Below are positions 18,082 to 25,688 of a stretch of DNA of 64,000 bases, piece after piece. Every line of letters begins with the position of its first letter. The first letter of the stretch is position 1. The DNA is from Halopseudomonas sp002296055 (GTDB lineage: Bacteria; Pseudomonadota; Gammaproteobacteria; Pseudomonadales; Pseudomonadaceae), in assembly GCF_050876985.1 (NCBI RefSeq), contig NZ_JBPAPP010000001.1; one strand, written 5' to 3'. A model generated the notes under the pieces. It was not told the origin of the DNA, did no database searches, and saw only the letters and a program-made list of their open reading frames with translations. The position numbers and the translations under genes are program-made.

Positions 18082-18684
18082 TCAATGCATGCTCAGTAGC
18101 AGAATCAAAAGCGGGATAAGCAGCCCCAGGGTGGTTAGGGGCCAAGTGAACGGGCGGTGGCTGGCCTGACGCAGCAGCAGTAACAGCCCGGTGAGGGCAA
18201 ATACTAGGCAGGCGACAGCAGTCAAATCGATAAACCAGCTCCAGGCGCCAGAGGTGTGGCGACCTTTGTGGAGGTCGTTCAGATAGGCGATCCAGCCGCG
18301 ATCGCTGTCTTCAAACAGCAGTTCGCCGCTGTCCAGGTCCAGGCTCAGCCAGGCGTCGCCGCCCGGTCGGGGAAAGCCCATGTACAGCTCACCGTCATCC
18401 CACTCGGGCGTGCGGCCGGCGAGCGAGACCGGCAAGGTCTGCTCCAGCCAGTCGGCCAGCTCGGGTGGCAGCGTGGCGTCTTCTGGTGGGTTTTGCTGTA
18501 GCCAGGTGCGCAGGGGAGCCGGCAGGCTGGTCTCGATCTCGGTGACCTCGGCCCGCGACTCAATCTGATGCGCGTGATTCAGGGTGATGCCGGTGACCGA
18601 GAACAGCAGCAAGGCAGCCAGGCAGATAGCCGAGCTGATCCAATGCCACTGGCGCAAGGTGCCCAGACGGAAAGGTAGTTTCAT
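18082..18684 (-). CDS. PepSY-associated transmembrane protein
   Basis: About 200 residues from the ATG at 18684; a TTG at 18702 is also possible. Three membrane helices (about residues 15-37, 140-163 and 170-195) flank a periplasmic loop with WLSLDLDSGELLFEDSDRGWIAYLNDLHKGRH, a PepSY-type segment with the conserved helix-end motif LHKGRH. The family includes ferric-siderophore reductases such as FoxB- and FhuF-like partners. First gene of the operon, so presumably the membrane electron conduit for the flavoprotein at 15385-16686. Confidence 0.82.
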   Translation of the reverse strand: MKLPFRLGTLRQWHWISSAICLAALLLFSVTGITLNHAHQIESRAEVTEIETSLPAPLRTWLQQNPPEDATLPPELADWLEQTLPVSLAGRTPEWDDGELYMGFPRPGGDAWLSLDLDSGELLFEDSDRGWIAYLNDLHKGRHTSGAWSWFIDLTAVACLVFALTGLLLLLRQASHRPFTWPLTTLGLLIPLLILLLSMH

Positions 18685-18733
18685 AACGCCGCGTGTTTGC
18701 AAAGATGAGGCGCTAGCCTAAAGGTAAAGCCTT

Positions 18734-18755
18734 ATTTGAGAAAGGTTCTCGATTG
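18734..18755 (-). promoter_or_regulatory. Candidate Fur box upstream of the PepSY-flavoprotein operon
   Basis: TTTGAGAAAGGTTCTCGATTG contains the inverted repeat GAGAA-N3-TTCTC (18738-18750) and closely resembles Pseudomonas Fur sites of the form TTGAGAATGATTCTCATT. It lies 50-70 bp before the PepSY start. Iron repression of the operon is inferred. Confidence 0.6.
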
Positions 18756-18887
18756 TAAATTTTATGCAAATTTCGGTGAGGCTCCGCTCGTCCAGTCAAT
18801 TTGAACCCGTCTCCAAGTCTGCTTGACTAAAGGATAGGGTCTATTGCTGTTTCGTTAGACCTTAGAAACCCTTATGAGGAGAGCATT

Positions 18888-19052
18888 ATGTCGTTTGATC
18901 AGAAGCATCCTGGTGAGAACAATATGCCGCATTTGCCGCTGCCGGAGCTCGATCCGCCCCATGACCATTGGGAGGGGCCGCTGGAAAGCGAAGAACTCAA
19001 TGAGCTGGACGCCGGCGAGGTGTGTCGTAACCTGCGCGATGAAGCCAAGTAG
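18888..19052 (+). CDS. Small acidic protein of unknown function
   Basis: 54 codons from the ATG at 18888, with AGGAGAG eight bases upstream. The product is acidic and proline-rich in the middle (LPLPELDPPHDHWEG), with a C-terminal ELDAGEVCRNLRDEAK and a single cysteine. No signal peptide or membrane segment. It lies just after the Fur-box region, on the opposite strand from the PepSY operon. No family recognised. Confidence 0.6.
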   Translation: MSFDQKHPGENNMPHLPLPELDPPHDHWEGPLESEELNELDAGEVCRNLRDEAK

Positions 19053-19061
19053 AGGCTGTCA

Positions 19062-20036
19062 TCATCGTTTCAGCAGGTTCGCACGAAACAGCATTTCAAT
19101 CCGTAGACTGATTGCCCAGCGCGGCTGGAAGTCAGCCTCGCGCGGGAAGTGCAGTTCCGGGACGATGTCGACGAACAGCATTTGTCGATGAAGGTCTCGG
19201 CGGTAGTCTGCAAGCAGGTAGTAATCGTTGACGCGGGGGTTGGAGGCGCTATCTCCGACCAATACCCCCGCGTAACGAATGGCACTGCGCGGTCCCAAAA
19301 CCTCGTTGATTTGCGCCCCTTGTGAGAACTCCAGCGTGTCGTATTCCTCCTGCCATTGCAGCTGGCTGATAAAGCGCAGGTGGCGGCTGCTGTCCAGCGG
19401 TCGGCCGACATCCCACTGAGTTCGCGCGGAGTAGCCGTCATCTTCAAACCAGGATGCGCGGTTATAGCTCGACAGCTGCCAGGGGCCGTCGCCCAGTTGC
19501 CACAAACGCTCGGCGCTGGCACGTGCGTATGGGTTGAGTGGCCAGCGTACCTTTACGCCAGCGCCAGCTTGGGTCTTCCAGCCCACAGTGGGGTCGTTGT
19601 TGCCTAGCCCAGCCAGACCAATAACCGTGTTGCTGAGACTGTCGTCCTGGGGGCGCAGGGGCTCGGCGCCTTGCTCTTCCAGGGTGCCGCGTGATTCTTC
19701 CGGATCGCTCTCGATGATCAGTCGCAGCCGTTCGCGGGTAGTGGGCAAGTCCAGCTTGAAGCGAATGCCCGGGTCAATCTCGAAATCCTCCGACTCCATC
19801 CAGTCAAAGTCACTGCTCAGTCGCAAGTAGGATTCGTTATCGACTTCCTGGCTATCCAGCGTGCCGAAAAACCCATCGAGATTGCGTGCTGTACTGTCCA
19901 CCCAACGGGTCACACGGTCGTGGACCGGGGTAATGGTTTCAACGGCCCAGGGGGCCAGGTCGGTGTCGTCGTTCGGCGTGGCGTGCACGCTGGTGATGCC
20001 AAGCAACAACACTACGGCAAGATGGACTCTGCTCAT
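19062..20036 (-). CDS. Predicted outer-membrane/periplasmic protein, unknown function
   Basis: 324 residues with a signal peptide (1-19, VHA-TP). The N-terminal part has a helical stretch (TPVHDRVTRWVDSTARNLDGFFG). The rest has many short alternating strands (IRFKLDLP, LRLIIES, GVKVRWPLNP, WQLSSYNRASWFE, RHLRFISQLQWQ), consistent with a small beta-barrel. It ends in FRANLLKR, not an aromatic residue. Similar proteins are annotated as hypothetical in pseudomonads. Convergent with the small gene at 18888. Confidence 0.7.
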   Translation of the reverse strand: MSRVHLAVVLLLGITSVHATPNDDTDLAPWAVETITPVHDRVTRWVDSTARNLDGFFGTLDSQEVDNESYLRLSSDFDWMESEDFEIDPGIRFKLDLPTTRERLRLIIESDPEESRGTLEEQGAEPLRPQDDSLSNTVIGLAGLGNNDPTVGWKTQAGAGVKVRWPLNPYARASAERLWQLGDGPWQLSSYNRASWFEDDGYSARTQWDVGRPLDSSRHLRFISQLQWQEEYDTLEFSQGAQINEVLGPRSAIRYAGVLVGDSASNPRVNDYYLLADYRRDLHRQMLFVDIVPELHFPREADFQPRWAISLRIEMLFRANLLKR

Positions 20037-20203
20037 GTTGTTTTGCTCCCTTCAGGCAAGCGCGGATCAACGCTCCGCAGCACTAATCAGCCCGCCCACA
20101 GCCTGAGTATAGCCCGTCTGGTGGATGGCACCTGTCCTGCAAGGGTGTAGACTGCGCACTGGTGGAAGCGCTGTATTCAACGGCGGTCCGTTGAGGAGGC
20201 GTC

Positions 20204-21190
20204 ATGCTGTTTTGTCTGCAGGTATTGGTGGTGCTGCTGGTGTCGCTGTGGGCGCTGCCGGCGCTCTGGTATCACCGTCCCCACCGGCTGCTACTGCGTT
20301 TTTTGCCGCTTACGCTCTGGTTGCTCCTGATGACGCTGGTGCTGGTGTTTGCCTCCCGGGGCGAGCCCATGCGCGCGGTATTGTCCTTCATGGCGGGCTT
20401 TGCACCCTTGTTGTTGTGGTGGCGTGGCGTGATGCCCAAGGGCAACTGTGACTGGGCCGATGACATGGCCTACACCACCACTGGTGTGGTGGATGGCAAC
20501 AGCCTGCGGCTGCAGCGAGTACGCTGTTTTGACTGGCGTAGCGACACGGATTACCAGATTCGTTGGGAGAGCCGTGAATACGCGCTGTCCCAACTTCGTT
20601 CAGTGGATATGCTGACCTCTTTCTGGGGGCATCGCTCCATTGCGCATATGCTGATTTCCTTTGGTTTCTCCGACGGTCGCTATCTGGCCTGGTCGGTGGA
20701 AATTCGTCGAGTGCGCAATGAGGAATATTCGGCAATCGCTGGTTTCTTCAAGCACTTCGAACTCAACATCGTCGCCAGTGAAGAGACCGATATCGTCAAG
20801 GTTCGTAGCAATCATCGCGGCGAGGATATGTACCTGTACCGTACGCGCTTGTCACCGGCTGCGGGTCGCCAGTTGCTGCTGGGCTATGTAGAGGCGGCCA
20901 ATCGTCTCGCGGTGCGGCCGCGCTTCTACCACACCTTGCGGGCTAACTGCACCAATGTGGTTTTTATCCTGATGAAGCGTATTCGTCCGGATCTGCGCAG
21001 CGACATTCGCCTGCTGCTCAGCGGTTATCTGGACAGTTACGTGTACGCCCAGGGCGGACTGCAAAAACCGTGGTCGCTGGCCGAGTTGCGTCGCCTGGGG
21101 CGGATTACCGAGCGTGCGCGTGATGAGCAGAGTGAAGTACCTTTTTCCCGGCGCATCCGTCAGGGGGTGCCGGGTTGTGAGAACGACTGA
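20204..21190 (+). CDS. DUF4105 (Lnb N-terminal periplasmic domain) membrane protein
   Basis: 328 residues. Three hydrophobic helices near the N-terminus (about 4-22, 28-48, 55-73) are followed by a soluble domain with SFWGHRSIAHMLISFGFSDG and YHTLRANCTNVVF, the conserved histidine- and cysteine-bearing segments of DUF4105. The family resembles NlpC/P60-like and Lnb lipase/amidase folds; the activity is unknown. GAGGAGG precedes the start. It is followed after 15 bp by the glutamine amidotransferase gene, likely co-transcribed. Confidence 0.78.
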   Translation: MLFCLQVLVVLLVSLWALPALWYHRPHRLLLRFLPLTLWLLLMTLVLVFASRGEPMRAVLSFMAGFAPLLLWWRGVMPKGNCDWADDMAYTTTGVVDGNSLRLQRVRCFDWRSDTDYQIRWESREYALSQLRSVDMLTSFWGHRSIAHMLISFGFSDGRYLAWSVEIRRVRNEEYSAIAGFFKHFELNIVASEETDIVKVRSNHRGEDMYLYRTRLSPAAGRQLLLGYVEAANRLAVRPRFYHTLRANCTNVVFILMKRIRPDLRSDIRLLLSGYLDSYVYAQGGLQKPWSLAELRRLGRITERARDEQSEVPFSRRIRQGVPGCEND

Positions 21191-21205
21191 GGCAGGTGAG
21201 AACGT

Positions 21206-21922
21206 ATGAAAGTAGGGCTGTTGCAGTGTGATGATGTCGCCGCGGATCTGCTGGGCGCACATGGCAATTATCCGCAGATGTTTGAGCAGGCGTTACGTAA
21301 GCGCCTGCCGCAGATGCACTACCGGGTATATGCGGCCCACCGCGGAGAGTTGCCTGAGGACGTGCACGAATGCGACGTGTACCTGACCACCGGCAGCAAG
21401 CACGGGGTGTATGAAGACCTCGACTGGATTCGTGGGCTGGAAGTCTTCGTGCGTGATCTGTGGGCGGCCGAGAAACCGCTGGTTGGGGTGTGCTTCGGCC
21501 ACCAGTTGATGGCCCGTGCGATGGGCGGCAATGTGCAGAAGTCCGATCGTGGTTGGGGCGTGGGTGTGTCCTTCAATCAGGTGATTGAGCCGCAGCCCTG
21601 GATGCAACCCGCACAAGAGTCACTTGACCTGATCGTCAGTCACCAGGATCAGGTCATCGACCTGCCAGCGCAGGCGCAAGTCATTGCCAGCAGCGATTTC
21701 TGTCCGAACTACCTCCTGCAATACGGCGAGCACTTTCTCAGCGTGCAGGGGCATCCAGAATTTGAAAAGGCCTACTCCTTTGACCTTATGGATATGCGCT
21801 CGCACACCATTCCGCCGGCTCGGGTGCGTGCCGGCAAGGCCTCGCTGCACGCGGAGCTGGACAGCGATTTGATGTTCGACTGGATCGTCAATTTTCTGCA
21901 AAAGGGTGCAGGCTTTGCCTGA
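21206..21922 (+). CDS. Class I glutamine amidotransferase-like protein
   Basis: 238 residues. The nucleophile elbow GVCFGHQ has Cys96, and QGHPEF supplies the His183/Glu185 dyad, so the triad is complete. Stand-alone members hydrolyse the gamma-amide of glutamine or gamma-glutamyl compounds and are often annotated as GMP-synthase-like amidotransferases. No synthase partner is nearby, so the acceptor is unknown. Probably in an operon with the DUF4105 gene. Confidence 0.85.
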   Translation: MKVGLLQCDDVAADLLGAHGNYPQMFEQALRKRLPQMHYRVYAAHRGELPEDVHECDVYLTTGSKHGVYEDLDWIRGLEVFVRDLWAAEKPLVGVCFGHQLMARAMGGNVQKSDRGWGVGVSFNQVIEPQPWMQPAQESLDLIVSHQDQVIDLPAQAQVIASSDFCPNYLLQYGEHFLSVQGHPEFEKAYSFDLMDMRSHTIPPARVRAGKASLHAELDSDLMFDWIVNFLQKGAGFA

Positions 21923-21975
21923 AGCCGGGTAGCGGCGTATCCTGCTCCGCACCCTTATTCAGCGCGGGAGCGCCC

Positions 21976-22389
21976 ATGATTTTTATCTCCAATCAGGTTC
22001 AGCTCGGCGACTGGGAAGTCGATATGAGCGCCGTCCGCGCCCAAGGCGCGGGCGGTCAGAACGTCAACAAGGTGTCCAGCGCCATCCATCTGCGCTTTGA
22101 CATCAACGCCTCCAGTCTGCCGCCGTTCTACAAGGAGCGGCTGCTGGCGCTGCGCGACTCGCGTATCACCAGTGACGGTGTGATCGTGATCAAGGCGCAG
22201 CAATACCGCACCCAGGAAATGAACCGCGAGGACGCCATCAACCGTTTGCGCGAACTGATTCTGGCTGCCGGTGTGGTGCAAAAAAAACGGCGCCCGACCC
22301 GTCCGACCCGCAGCTCGCAGGTCAAACGGGTGGACGGTAAGGTCAAGCGCGGTCAGACCAAGCAGCTACGCGGCAAGGTCGACCTGTAG
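21976..22389 (+). CDS. arfB: Alternative ribosome-rescue factor B (peptidyl-tRNA hydrolase)
   Basis: 137 residues, the usual size. The GGQ motif (residues 26-28 in AQGAGGQNVNKV) is that of class I release factors. The lysine/arginine-rich C-terminal tail (KKRRPTRPTRSSQVKR onwards) is what inserts into the empty mRNA channel of stalled ribosomes. The protein releases nascent chains from non-stop complexes independently of tmRNA. Confidence 0.93.
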   Translation: MIFISNQVQLGDWEVDMSAVRAQGAGGQNVNKVSSAIHLRFDINASSLPPFYKERLLALRDSRITSDGVIVIKAQQYRTQEMNREDAINRLRELILAAGVVQKKRRPTRPTRSSQVKRVDGKVKRGQTKQLRGKVDL

Positions 22390-22410
22390 GCTGACTGGTT
22401 CCGCACTCGC

Positions 22411-24162
22411 TCAGGCAGTTGGTACCAGTACGCGATTGCCTGCGCCGGGCAGGGTGCGCAAGCTGCGGGCGCGGCTGTTGTCGATGCTGTACTCGGTAGC
22501 CTTGACGGTGCTGACAAAGCGCCAGTCAGCGCGGGCTTCGGCGGCGGTAAAGGTCACCAGCAGATAACCGCGCTGGTTGGCGTTCAGATACTGCAAACCG
22601 TCTACCAGCGTGGTGATGGCCTGCTCGGCTGCCGGGATCTGCGCTTCGCTCAGGCCCAGGTAGGACTCCAGCCCCGGTGAGCTGACCGAGGCAGTCGCAA
22701 ACTCCACACCCACCGCATCGCCTGCCAAGGTAGTCAGGTTGTTGGCCCAGGCGTTGTGGGTGTCGCCGGCCAGCACCACCAGGTTCTGATTCAGGGCCCG
22801 GGCCGCGCCCAGCAGTACTTCGCGCTCGTAGGCGTAGCCGTCCCACGCGTCCAGGTTGTAGGGAATCACCGTCTCGATACGTGCAATCTCGGCAGCGGTG
22901 AGCGTCGGGTCACCGGCCTGTTGGCGCAGCTTGATGGTGACCAGCTCGGTCAGCATGGCGGTCATGTCGACCGCGCCCGGATTCTGCAGGGCGGTAAGCA
23001 TCTCTGCGGGCAGCAGCATGCGGCCCATCAGCACCTGTTGGCCAAGCACCTGCCAGGTGGCGGTCGAGGTGGCCAGTTGAGTCTGCAGCCAGTCCAGCTG
23101 GGACAGCCCCAGCAGTGTGCGGTTGGTGTCGCTGACATCAGCGGTGAAGCGCGTTGCATCAAAGCCGGTGGCGCTGATGTAGTCGGCAAAGTTCAGTTGC
23201 TCATCGCGCCCGATGATGCGGGTATCGAGCATGTGCAGGCTGACCAGATCACCGAAGTCAAAGCGGCGGTAGATGGTTTCTTCATCGTCGTCGCTGGCCG
23301 GGCGCACGGGCATCCACTCAAAGTAAGCCTGCAGCGCCGCCAGCTTGCGCTCGGTAAAGTCGCCTTCGCCGTCGTTGTGGTTCTCGGCACCATTGCGCCA
23401 GGTGTCGTTGGTTACTTCATGGTCGTCCCACACGGCGATAAAGGGCGCGCTGGCATGCAGCAGCTGCAGGTCCTCATCGGTGCGGTACAGGGCATAGCGC
23501 TTGCGGTAGTCGTCCAGCGAGAGGATCTCACTGGCATTGTCGTCTGGCAGCAGGCGACCCAGCGCGGCTGCATCTTCGGTGGCGTAGCCGCCGTTGCCGT
23601 ATTCGTAGATGTAGTCGCCCAGGTGCAGCACCGCGTCCAGCTCTGCCTCGGCCGCAGCAGCGGCGTAGACATGGAACAGGCCTGCCGGATAGTTGGAGCA
23701 CGAGAGCACGGCAAAGCGCACTTGCTCGATACTGCCGGCTGGCAGTGTCTTGCAGCGGCCGACGGGGGAGGTGAGGCCGGCTACCTTGAAGCGGAAGTAG
23801 TAGCTGGTGCCCGGCAGCAGGTTTTGTGCGTCAACCTTGAGGGTAAAGTCACGCGCCGCGCTGGTGCTAGCGGTGCCGCTGTGTACCAGATCGGTGAAGG
23901 CGCTGTCGGTGGCGATCTCCCAACCAATCTGCACCTCTGCGTTGTTGCCATCGGTGGGGGTAATGCGAGTCCACAGCAATACGCGGTCGGTCAGTGGGTC
24001 GCCGCTGGCTACGCCGTGCTCAAAGGCTAGGCCGCGCACTGGTTCTTCGTCGTTGGAAGAGGAACTGCTCGACAGGCACCCCTGCAAGCCGCTGGATACC
24101 ACAATGCTGCCAACGGCCAAAGCCGAAGCGCGCAAAAAATCCCGCCGATTGAATCCGCCCAC
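22411..24162 (-). CDS. phoD: PhoD-family alkaline phosphatase/phosphodiesterase, Tat lipoprotein
   Basis: 583 residues. The N-terminus carries a twin-arginine motif NRRDFLRAS, a hydrophobic segment and a lipobox LQGC (Cys29), followed by a serine-rich linker, so it looks like a Tat-exported lipoprotein. An N-terminal Ig-like domain (about 45-150) precedes the PhoD catalytic domain, whose metal-ligand segments HLGDYIYEYG, VWDDHEVTND and AGDTHNAW are intact. Family role: release of phosphate from phosphomono- or diesters using iron and calcium. No Pho-box was identified. Confidence 0.88.
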   Translation of the reverse strand: MGGFNRRDFLRASALAVGSIVVSSGLQGCLSSSSSSNDEEPVRGLAFEHGVASGDPLTDRVLLWTRITPTDGNNAEVQIGWEIATDSAFTDLVHSGTASTSAARDFTLKVDAQNLLPGTSYYFRFKVAGLTSPVGRCKTLPAGSIEQVRFAVLSCSNYPAGLFHVYAAAAAEAELDAVLHLGDYIYEYGNGGYATEDAAALGRLLPDDNASEILSLDDYRKRYALYRTDEDLQLLHASAPFIAVWDDHEVTNDTWRNGAENHNDGEGDFTERKLAALQAYFEWMPVRPASDDDEETIYRRFDFGDLVSLHMLDTRIIGRDEQLNFADYISATGFDATRFTADVSDTNRTLLGLSQLDWLQTQLATSTATWQVLGQQVLMGRMLLPAEMLTALQNPGAVDMTAMLTELVTIKLRQQAGDPTLTAAEIARIETVIPYNLDAWDGYAYEREVLLGAARALNQNLVVLAGDTHNAWANNLTTLAGDAVGVEFATASVSSPGLESYLGLSEAQIPAAEQAITTLVDGLQYLNANQRGYLLVTFTAAEARADWRFVSTVKATEYSIDNSRARSLRTLPGAGNRVLVPTA

Positions 24163-24283
24163 GATACTGCTCCTGATTGATGGTTATGGAGAAGCCGACC
24201 CATGCCCTGCGCCGTCACTGGCGTGCGAGGTCGATCAGCCTTCCCTTATGGCAGCTGTGCGTGACAGGGGAGCGACAGACAAA

Positions 24284-25330
24284 TTACGGCTTGTCGACAA
24301 ACCACATTGCGATGGCGTCGTTGGTCAATTGCTCGCGGTTTTGCGGCGTTGGCGTCCAGCTGCGCCAGCAGCGGGTGGCGTGCGTGAGGAACTCGAACAA
24401 CGGCAGGTGTTGACGCAGTACGCGACGCTTGCGGTGGCTGATGACGGGGTTGAAATAGCCAAAGTAGTCGAACATCTGCCGAGGGTTTTTGCGTACCCAC
24501 AACCAGGAACCCATTTCCAGCGTAAACGGCAGGAACAGATTGTCAGGGCAGTGCTCCTGACTGTGGTCATACAGGTAGTCCCAGAGGTCGCCGTGGGTGG
24601 TGTAGTTGATCGACTGCGGCTCGATGATATAGGGGTGATGGTGCGGGTAGGTCTGCTCGAACAGTTGCTTGAGGCGCAGCACTTCGGCGATATGCGCTAT
24701 GGGTTTGTGGCTGCGCGCGTAGCTGCACCAGAGCCGGTCGCGTCGACCGAAGCCGCTGTGGCAGTCGACGCTCATGGCAAAGGGCGCGCTCATCAAGCGC
24801 TTTTGCACGGTGTTCACTACCGCCTGCGCCTCTGGCTCCATGGCGCTGCCCAGTTTGCCGCGGTACCAGGGCAGGCGTCGACTGATGCGGTGGCCACTCA
24901 CAAGCCAGGGCACTGGCCCCATCGCATCGACCGGGGCGTTGCGCATCAGGTCGACACCATTGAGGTTGCTGCGCCTGTGGTGCCAGATGCCGCCGGGGTT
25001 GATCATCGGCATGAACAGCAGGCGCACCCGTTCCAGTTGTTCACGCAGTTGATCATCCCAGTCCAGCCGGTGCACCAGGCTGTGCAACCAGGAGATCAGT
25101 ACCTGGGTGCCAATGCGCTCGACACCATGCACACCACCAAAGAAACCGATCACCGGCGCCTGTGGCGAGCGGCTGCCCAGCTCGATCACCCGTACCGGAA
25201 TCGACAGCCCGTTGACGGGTACATGCAACGGGGTACTGACCCGCAGGTGGCGGGCAGCTTGATGCAGTAACTGCTCAAGCTGAGCGTGTTCGGGGAGGTG
25301 GCGGTGAATCTGGTGTTGCGCGTCTGACAT
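24284..25330 (-). CDS. M14-family zinc carboxypeptidase-like protein
   Basis: 348 residues, no signal peptide. Zinc-ligand motif GGVHGVE (His68, Glu71) and third ligand His191 in SVDCHSGFG. NLNGVDLMRN matches the substrate-binding NxR region, and FTLEMGSW probably holds the catalytic glutamate. The cytoplasmic location fits a murein-peptide amidase/succinylglutamate-desuccinylase-like enzyme. The substrate is not determined. Confidence 0.82.
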   Translation of the reverse strand: MSDAQHQIHRHLPEHAQLEQLLHQAARHLRVSTPLHVPVNGLSIPVRVIELGSRSPQAPVIGFFGGVHGVERIGTQVLISWLHSLVHRLDWDDQLREQLERVRLLFMPMINPGGIWHHRRSNLNGVDLMRNAPVDAMGPVPWLVSGHRISRRLPWYRGKLGSAMEPEAQAVVNTVQKRLMSAPFAMSVDCHSGFGRRDRLWCSYARSHKPIAHIAEVLRLKQLFEQTYPHHHPYIIEPQSINYTTHGDLWDYLYDHSQEHCPDNLFLPFTLEMGSWLWVRKNPRQMFDYFGYFNPVISHRKRRVLRQHLPLFEFLTHATRCWRSWTPTPQNREQLTNDAIAMWFVDKP

Positions 25331-25405
25331 GGTGTGCTCGGACGTGGGGAAACCAGATGATCGCAGCTCTGTATGACGGTTGGGTGAAGGTTATGAAATG
25401 GCCCT

Positions 25406-25688
25406 TAAGGAAGCACTGATCAATTCCGCATGCCCTCTGGCGTTCAGGCTGGGCCGCATCCGACGGGGATGCAATCAAGGCGTGATTTCGAAGGCATGTC
25501 GGGACCTGTCGAGAAATCACAACGCAGAGTGCGGCCCAGCCTGAACGCCCCGTAGGGCGAGCGCTCAAGCGTGCATCTGCTGTGTTGCGCTGCTTGCCAA
25601 TAGACCCACTATTGGCTGCACATCGCGCCTTGCATCTGCACGCTTGAGCACTCACAGAGGGCGTGTGGAATTGATCAGTGCTTCCTTA
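25406..25688. repeat. MITE-like palindromic element with nested hairpins
   Basis: 283 bp without an ORF. Terminal inverted repeats of 34 bp with two mismatches start TAAGGAAGCACTGATCAATT at each end. Inside are a perfect 20-bp inverted repeat (25439-25458 with 25530-25549), a 13-bp one (GCTCAAGCGTGCA at 25563-25575 with 25637-25649) and the hairpin CCAATAG/CTATTGG (25597-25615). The right end provides the TAA stop of batD. A truncated relative is at 50041-50192. The target duplication could not be resolved; a TA duplication is possible. The mobilising transposase is not in the window. Confidence 0.85.
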
